64,000 nucleotides of DNA from Amblyomma americanum (taxonomy: Eukaryota > Arthropoda > Arachnida > Ixodida > Ixodidae): positions 146,284,121 to 146,348,120 of the forward strand of contig NC_135504.1 in assembly GCF_052857255.1 (NCBI RefSeq), written 5' to 3'. The notes under the pieces were generated by a model. That model worked only from the letters and a program-made list of their open reading frames with translations, ran no database searches and was not told where the DNA came from. Position numbers and translations under genes: made by a program. Positions 57,839 through 64,000 of this stretch are shown here, piece after piece (positions within the stretch are counted from its first letter, which is position 1; every line of letters starts with the position of its first letter).

Positions 57839-60134
57839 GACATTTGTAAAACTGATGTGTTCAGATTTAGCTCATCTCGGTCTAAAACAGCTTGTTTCGT
57901 TGTATTAAGCACGAATACATGCTTTTCGCGCAGTAATAAGAGAAAAAGTTTTGACGCGTGTCACAGGGACACTTGTAAAACCGATGTGTTCAGATTTAGC
58001 TCGTTTCGGTCAAAAACAGCTTTTCGCGCAGGTATAAGAGAAAAAGTTTTAAAGGCATGTCACAGGGACACTTGTAAAACCGATGTGTTCAGATTTACCT
58101 AGTTTCGGTCTAAAACAGCTTGTTTCGTTGGACTAAGCACGAATACATGCTTTTCGCGCAGTTATAAGAGAAAAAAGTTTTGACGCGTATCAGAGGAACA
58201 CTTGTAAAACCGATGTGTTGTGATTTAGCTCTTTTCGGTCTAAAACAGCTTGTTTCGTATTATTAAGCAAGAATACATGCTTTTCGCGCAGTTATAAGAG
58301 AAAAAGTTTTGACGCCTGTCACAGGGACACTTGTAAAACCGATGTGTTCAGATTTAGCTCGTTTCGGTCTAAAACAGCTTGTTTCGCTGTATTAAGCAGG
58401 AATACATGCTTTTCGCGCAGTTATAAGAGAAAAAGTTTTAAATGCATGTCACAGGGACACTTGTAAAACCGATGTGTTGTGATTTAGCTCGTTTCGGTCT
58501 AAAACAGCTTGCTTCGCTGTATTAAGCAGGAATACATGCTTTTCGCGCAGTTATAAGAGAAAAAGTTTTGACGCGTATCAGAGGAACACTTGTAAAACCG
58601 ATGTGTTGTGATTTAGCTCGTTTCGGTCTAAAACAGCTTGTTTCGCTGTATTAAGCAAGAATACATGCTTTTCGCGTAGTTATTAGAGAAAAAGTTTTGA
58701 CGAGTATCACGTGGAACACTTGTAATACCGATGTGTTGTGATTTGGCTCGTTTCGGTCTAAAACAGCTTGTTTCGTTGTATTAAGCACGAATACATGCTT
58801 TTCGCGCAGTTATAAGAGAAAAAGTTTTCACGCGTATCACGTGGACACTTGGAAAACCGATGTGTTCAGATCTAGCTCATTTTGGTCTAAAACAGCTTGT
58901 TTCGTTGTATTAAGCACGAATACATGCTTTTCGCGCAGTTATATGAGAAAAAGTTTTGACGCGTATCAGAGGAACACTTGTAAAACCGATGTGTTGTGAT
59001 TTAGCTCGTTTCGGTCTAAAACAGCTTGTTTCATTGTATTAAGCAAGAATACATGCTTTTCGCGCAGTTATAAGAGAAAAAGTTTTGACGCGTATCAGAG
59101 GGACACTTGTAAAACCGATGTGTTCAGATTTAGCTCGTTTCGGTCTAAAACAGCTTGTTTCGTTGTATTAAGCACGAATACATGCTTTTCGCGCAGTTAT
59201 AAGAGAAAACGTTTTGACACGTATCAGAGGAACACTTGTAAAACCGATGTTTTCTGATTTAGCTCGTTTCGGTCTAAAACAGCTTGTTTCGTTGTATTAA
59301 GCCCGAATACATGCTTTTCGCGCAGTTATAAGAGAAAAAGTTTTGACACGTGTCACGGGGACACTTGTAAAACCGATGTGTTCAGATTTAGCTCGTTTCG
59401 GTCTAAAACAGCTTGTTTCGTTGTATTAAGCAAGAATACATGCTTTTCGCTCAGTTATAAGAGAAAAACTTTTGACGCGTATCAGAGGAACACTTGTAAA
59501 ACCGATGTGTTGTGATTTAGCTCGTTTCGGTCTAAAACAGCTTGCTTCTCTGTATTAGGCAGGAATACATGCTTTTCGCGCAGTTATAAGAGAAAAAGTT
59601 TTGACGCGTATCACATGGACACTTTTAAAACCGATGTGTTCAGATTTAGCTCGTTTCGGTCTAAAACAGCTTGTTTCGTTGTATTAAGCACGAATACATG
59701 CTTTTCGCGCAGTTATAAGAGAAAAAGATTTGACGAGTATCACGTGGAACACTTGTAATACCGATGTGTTGTGATTTGGCTCGTTTCGGTCTAAAACAGC
59801 TTGTTTCGTTGTATTAAGCAAGAATACATGCTTTTCGCGCAGTTATAAGAGAAAAAGTTTTGACGAGTATCACGTGGATACTTGTAAAACCGATATGTTC
59901 AGATTTAGCTCATCTCGGTCTAAAACAGCTTGTTTCGTTGTATTAAGCACGAATACATGCTTTTCGCGCAGTTATAAGAGAAAAAGTTTTGACGCGTGTC
60001 ACAGGGACACTTGTAAAACCGATGTGTTCAGATACAGCTCGTTTTGGTATAAAACAGCTTGTTTCGTTGTTTTAAGCACGAATACATGCTTTTCGCGCAG
60101 TTAGAGAAGAAAAAGTTTTGACGCGTATTAGAGG
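57839..60134 (+). repeat. HOR copy R7 (18 monomers, one shortened)
   Basis: This copy is 2,296 bp between markers. Adding back a 31-bp deletion in one monomer gives 2,327 bp, or 18 monomers. Its neighbour R8 repeats it at an offset of 2,296 bp, from the tgacacgtgtcacgggg monomer (57049 and 59345) to about 58545/60841. Confidence 0.78.
58005..58035 (+). repeat. 31-bp microhomology deletion in a monomer (copy 1)
   Basis: The sequence ggtcaaaaacagctt joins directly to ttcgcgcaggtataag. The missing 31 bases, from gtttcgttg to acatgctt, lie between two gctt tetranucleotides, so this fits a microhomology- or slippage-mediated deletion. The identical junction recurs at about 60301-60331, carried there by the 2,296-bp duplication. 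Confidence 0.85.
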
Positions 60135-62208
60135 GACATTTGTAAAACTGATGTGTTCAGATTTAGCTCATCTCGGTCTAAAACAGCTTGTTTCGTTGTA
60201 TTAAGCACGAATACATGCTTTTCGCGCAGTAATAAGAGAAAAAGTTTTGACGCGTGTCACAGGGACACTTGTAAAACCGATGTGTTCAGATTTAGCTCGT
60301 TTCGGTCAAAAACAGCTTTTCGCGCAGGTATAAGAGAAAAAGTTTTAAAGGCATGTCACAGGGACACTTGTAAAACCGATGTGTTCAGATTTACCTAGTT
60401 TCGGTCTAAAACAGCTTGTTTCGTTGGACTAAGCACGAATACATGCTTTTCGCGCAGTTATAAGAGAAAAAAGTTTTGACGCGTATCAGAGGAACACTTG
60501 TAAAACCGATGTGTTGTGATTTAGCTCTTTTCGGTCTAAAACAGCTTGTTTCGTATTATTAAGCAAGAATACATGCTTTTCGCGCAGTTATAAGAGAAAA
60601 AGTTTTGACGCCTGTCACAGGGACACTTGTAAAACCGATGTGTTCAGATTTAGCTCGTTTCGGTCTAAAACAGCTTGTTTCGCTGTATTAAGCAGGAATA
60701 CATGCTTTTCGCGCAGTTATAAGAGAAAAAGTTTTAAATGCATGTCACAGGGACACTTGTAAAACCGATGTGTTGTGATTTAGCTCGTTTCGGTCTAAAA
60801 CAGCTTGCTTCGCTGTATTAAGCAGGAATACATGCTTTTCGCGCAGTTATAAGAGAAAAGTTTTGACGCGTATCACATGGACACTTTTAAAACCGATGTG
60901 TTCAGATTTAGCTCGTTTCGGTCTAAAACAGCTTGTTTCGTTGCATTAAGCACGAATACATGCTTTTCGCGCAGTTATAAGAGAAAAAGTTTTGACGCGT
61001 ATCAGAGGAACACTTGTAAAACCGATGTGTTGTGATTTAGCTCGTTTCGGTCTAAAACAGCTTGTTTCGCTGTATTAAGCAAGAATACATGCTTTTCGCG
61101 TAGTTATTAGAGAAAAAGTTTTGACGAGTATCACGTGGAACACTTGTAATACCGATGTGTTGTGATTTGGCTCGTTTCGGTCTAAAACAGCTTGTTTCGT
61201 TGTATTAAGCACGAATACATGCTTTTCGCGCAGTTATAGAAGAAAAAGTTTTGACGCGTATTAGAGGGACACTTTTAAAAATGATGTGTTCAGATTTAGC
61301 TCATCTCGGTCTAAAACAGCTTGTTTCGTTGTATTAAGCACGAATACATGCATTTCGCGCAGTTATAAGAGAAAAAAGTTTTGACGCGTATCAGAGAAAC
61401 ACTTGTAAAACCGGTGTGTTGTGATTTAGCTCGTTTTGGTCTAAAACAGCTTGTTTCGATCTATTAAGCAAGAATACATGCTTTTCGCGCAGTTATAGAA
61501 GAAAAAGTTTTGACGCGTATTAGAGGGACACTTGTAAAACTGATGTGTTCAGATTTAGCTCATCTCGGTCTAAAACAGCTTGTTCGTTTCGAATACATGC
61601 TTTTCGCGCAGTTATAAGAGAAAAAGATTTTACGCGTATCAGAGGAACACTTGTAAAACCGATGTGTTGTGATTAACCTCTTTTCGGTCTAAAACAGCTT
61701 GTTTCGTATTATTAAGCAAGAATACGTGCTTTTCGCGCAGTAATAAGAGAAAAAGTTTTGACGCGTGTCACAGGGACACTTGTAAAACCGATGTGTTCAG
61801 ATTTAGCTCGTTTCGGTCTTAAACAGCTTGTTTCGTTGTATTAAGCACGAATACATGCTTTTCGCGCAGGTTTAAGAGAAAAAGTTTTAAAGGCATGTCA
61901 CAGGGACACTTGTAAAACCGATGTGTTCAGATTTACCTCGTTTCGGTCTAAAACAGCTTGTTTCGTTGGACTAAGCACGAATACATGCTTTTCGCGCAGT
62001 TATAAGAGAAAAAAGTTTTGACGCGTATCAGAGGAACACTTGTAAAACCGATGTGTTGTGATTTAGCTCATTTCGGTCTAAAACAGCTTGTTTCGTATTA
62101 TTAAGCAAGAATACCTGCTTTTCGCGCAGTTATAAGAGAAAAAGTTTTGACGCCTGTCACAGGGACACTTGTAAAACCGATGTGTTCAGATTTAGCTCGT
62201 TTCGGTCT
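60135..62208 (+). repeat. HOR copy R8 (partial)
   Basis: This is the tandem partner of R7 up to about 60840, then at an offset of 2,425 bp (one monomer more) to about 61215. After that it diverges into a mixed set of right-half monomers. It includes a monomer near 61580 in which cagcttgttcgtttcg joins gaatacatgc, a loss of the usual tgtattaagcac part. Only satellite is present. Confidence 0.7.
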
Positions 62209-64000
62209 AAAACAGCTTGTTTCGCTGTATTAAGCAAGAATACATGCTTTTCGCGTAGTTATTAGAGAAAAAGTTTTGACGAGTACCACGTGGAACACTT
62301 GTAATACCGATATGTTGTGATTTGGCTCGTTTCGGTCTAAAACAGCTTGTTTCGTTGTATTAAGCAAGAATACATGCTTTTCGCGCGGTTATAAGAGAAA
62401 ACGTATTGAAGCGTAGCAGAGGAACACTTGTAAAACCGATGTGTTCAGATTTACCTCTTTTCGGACTAAAACAGCTTGTTTCGTTGTATTAAGCACGAAT
62501 ACATGCTTTTCGCGCAGTTATAAGAGAAAAAGTTTTGACGCGTATCACGTGGACACTTGGAAAACCGATGTGTTCAGATCTAGCTCATTTTGGTCTAAAA
62601 CAGCTTGTTTCGTTGTATTAAGCACGAATACATGCTTTTCGCGCAGTTATAAGAGAAAAAGTTTTGACGCGTATCAGAGGAACACTTGTAAAACCGATGT
62701 GTTGTGATTTAGCTCATTTCGGTCTAAAACAACTTGTTTCGCTGTATTAACCAAGAATACATGCTTTTCGCGCAGTTATAAGAGAAAAAGTTTTGACGCG
62801 TGTCACAGGGACACTTGTAAAACCGATGTGTTCAGATTTAGCCCGTTTCGGTCTAAAACAGCTTGTTTCGTTGGACTAAGCACGAATACATGCTTTTCGC
62901 GCAGTTATAAGAGAAAATGTTTTGACGCGTATCAGAGAAACACTTGTAAAACCGATGTGTTGTGATTTAGCTCGTTTCGGTCTAAAACAGCTTGTTTCGC
63001 TGTATTAAGCAAGAATATATGCTTTTCGCGCAGTTATAAGAGAAAAAGTTTTACAGGCATGTCACAGGGACACTTGTAAAACCGATGTGTTCAGATTTAG
63101 CTCATCTCGGTCTAAAACAGCTTGTTTCGTTGTATTAAGCACGAATACATGCTTTTCGCGCAGTTATAAGAGAAAAAGTTTTGACGCGTATCAGAGGAAC
63201 ACTTGTAAAACCGATGTGTTGTGATTTAACTCTTTTCGGTCTAAAACAGCTTGTTTCGTATTATTAAGCAAGAATACGTGCTTTTCGCGCAGTAATAAGA
63301 GAAAAAGTTTTGACGCGTGTCACAGGGACACTCGTAAAACCGATTTGTTCAGATTTACCTCGTTTCGGTCTAAAACAGCTTGTTTCGTTAGACTAAGCAC
63401 GAATACAAGCTTTTCGCGCAGTTATAAGAAAAAAAAGTTTTGACGCGTATCAGAGGAACATTTGTAAAACCGGTGTGTTGTGATTTAGCTTGTTTCGGTC
63501 TAAAACAGCTTGTTTCGCTGTATTAAGCAAGAATACATGCTTTTCGCGCAGTTATAAGAGAAAAAGTTTTGACACGTGTCACAGGGACACTTGTAAAACC
63601 GATGTGTTCAGATTTAGCTCGTTTCGATCTAAAACAGCTTGTTTCGTCGTATTAAGCACGAATACATGCTTTTCGCTCAGTTATAAGAGAAAAAGTTTAA
63701 ACGCGTATCAGACGAACACTTGTAAAACCGATGTGTTGTGATTTAGGTCGTTTCGGTCTAAAACAGCTTGTTTCGTTGTATTAAGCAAGAATACATGCTT
63801 TTCGCGCAGTTATAAGAGAAAAAGTTTTGACGCGTATCAGAGGGACACTTGTAAAACCGATGTGTTCAGATTTAGCTCGTTTCGGTCTAAAACAGCTTGT
63901 TTCGTTGTATTAAGCAAGAATACATGCTTTTCGCGCAGTTATAAGAGAAAACGTTTTGACGCGTATCAGAGGAACACTTGTAAAACCAATGTTTTGTGAT
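62209..64000 (+). repeat. Second copy of the LINE host block, cut by window end
   Basis: This block is collinear with about 36720-38511 at a constant 25,489-bp offset, with only scattered substitutions, for example gaaaaagtttt near 62530 against gaaaacgtttt near 37041. The window ends about 235 bp before the position equivalent to the LINE insertion site. Only satellite is seen. Confidence 0.82.

Larger units (their letters stand above)
41162..64000 (+). repeat. 129-bp satellite array, right part
   Basis: The same 129-bp satellite resumes directly after the retrotransposon, in the same orientation and nearly the same register, and runs to the window edge (about 177 monomers). The variant composition differs from the left third. 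Commoner here are gagtatcacgtggatac, ttcagatacagctcg with ggtataaaac, tttcgtattattaagcaag, cgcaggtataagag and tttaaaggcatgtcac. Left-type variants such as ttttgctcgtttcgg and tttacgcgcagttatagaag with gtattagagagac are rare or absent. I found no gene, second transposon or non-satellite insertion of any size in this stretch. Confidence 0.97.

Noticed and set aside
55..63741. Dozens of + strand open frames of 60-131 codons encoding Cys/Lys/Arg-rich repeats, resembling a family of small secreted or antimicrobial peptides
   Set aside because: All lie in the satellite, repeat with the 129-bp period, lack signal peptides, start at arbitrary ATG or GTG codons and stop at the B-type TGA. They are frames of repeat DNA, not genes.
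1..64000. tRNA, rRNA, SINE or other RNA genes
   Set aside because: No cloverleaf-like A/B box pair, rRNA core sequence or SINE tail was recognised. Apart from the LINE, every stretch aligns to the satellite monomer.
1..64000. A new multi-gene defence, biosynthetic or mobile system
   Set aside because: The window contains no genes other than the broken LINE. Its interest lies in satellite architecture, not in a protein system.

Overview
This window is almost entirely one satellite DNA: a head-to-tail array of a roughly 129-bp monomer, about 475-480 copies by length, all in the same orientation. It is broken once, by a 2.4-kb non-LTR retrotransposon of the RTE clade at 38747-41161. I see no host gene, RNA gene, CRISPR array or bacterial-type operon. 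A LINE with target-site duplications inside megasatellite DNA indicates an animal genome, probably an invertebrate. The endonuclease/reverse transcriptase resembles arthropod and nematode RTE proteins that I recognise, and the satellite is CpG-rich with no sign of CpG decay. The species cannot be named from the sequence. The block is most likely centromeric, pericentromeric or other constitutive heterochromatin (inference).

Layout. Monomers fall into interleaved sub-classes. A-type reads gtgttCAGattt, usually after gtcacagggacac. A-prime has tttaCCTcg and ends cgttgGACtaagc. B-type reads gtgttGTGattt, usually after atcagaggaacac, and ends cgctgtattaagcaag. These classes are arranged in higher-order repeats (HORs) whose periods are whole numbers of monomers. 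From left to right: 22-, 17- and 17-mer copies (about 520-7611); a 5-mer pair (about 7700-8991); a 31-mer followed by a 29-mer version (about 8424-16008); a 41-mer pair (about 15630-26137); a 10-mer pair (about 25170-27753); a mixed region; and an 11-mer HOR family (about 31700-36000). The retrotransposon sits in the next block. To its right is a 17-22-mer HOR family with at least eight marker copies (43103-60135). The last 1.8 kb of the window repeats, 25,489 bp further on, the segment that leads up to the retrotransposon.

The retrotransposon is truncated at its 5' end inside the endonuclease domain. It has one frameshift at an AT dinucleotide run, ends in a (TGA)n tail, and is flanked by the 9-bp direct repeat acagggaca. 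The same satellite context without the insertion is present at 30411, giving an internal empty-site control.

The dominant process is repeated unequal exchange or segmental tandem duplication of satellite blocks on several scales, with rare transposon entry. No multi-gene system is present. The many short open frames in the satellite are by-products of a monomer length (129 = 3 x 43) divisible by three. HOR breakpoints below were placed by eye from diagnostic variants and are approximate, typically within about 100 bp.
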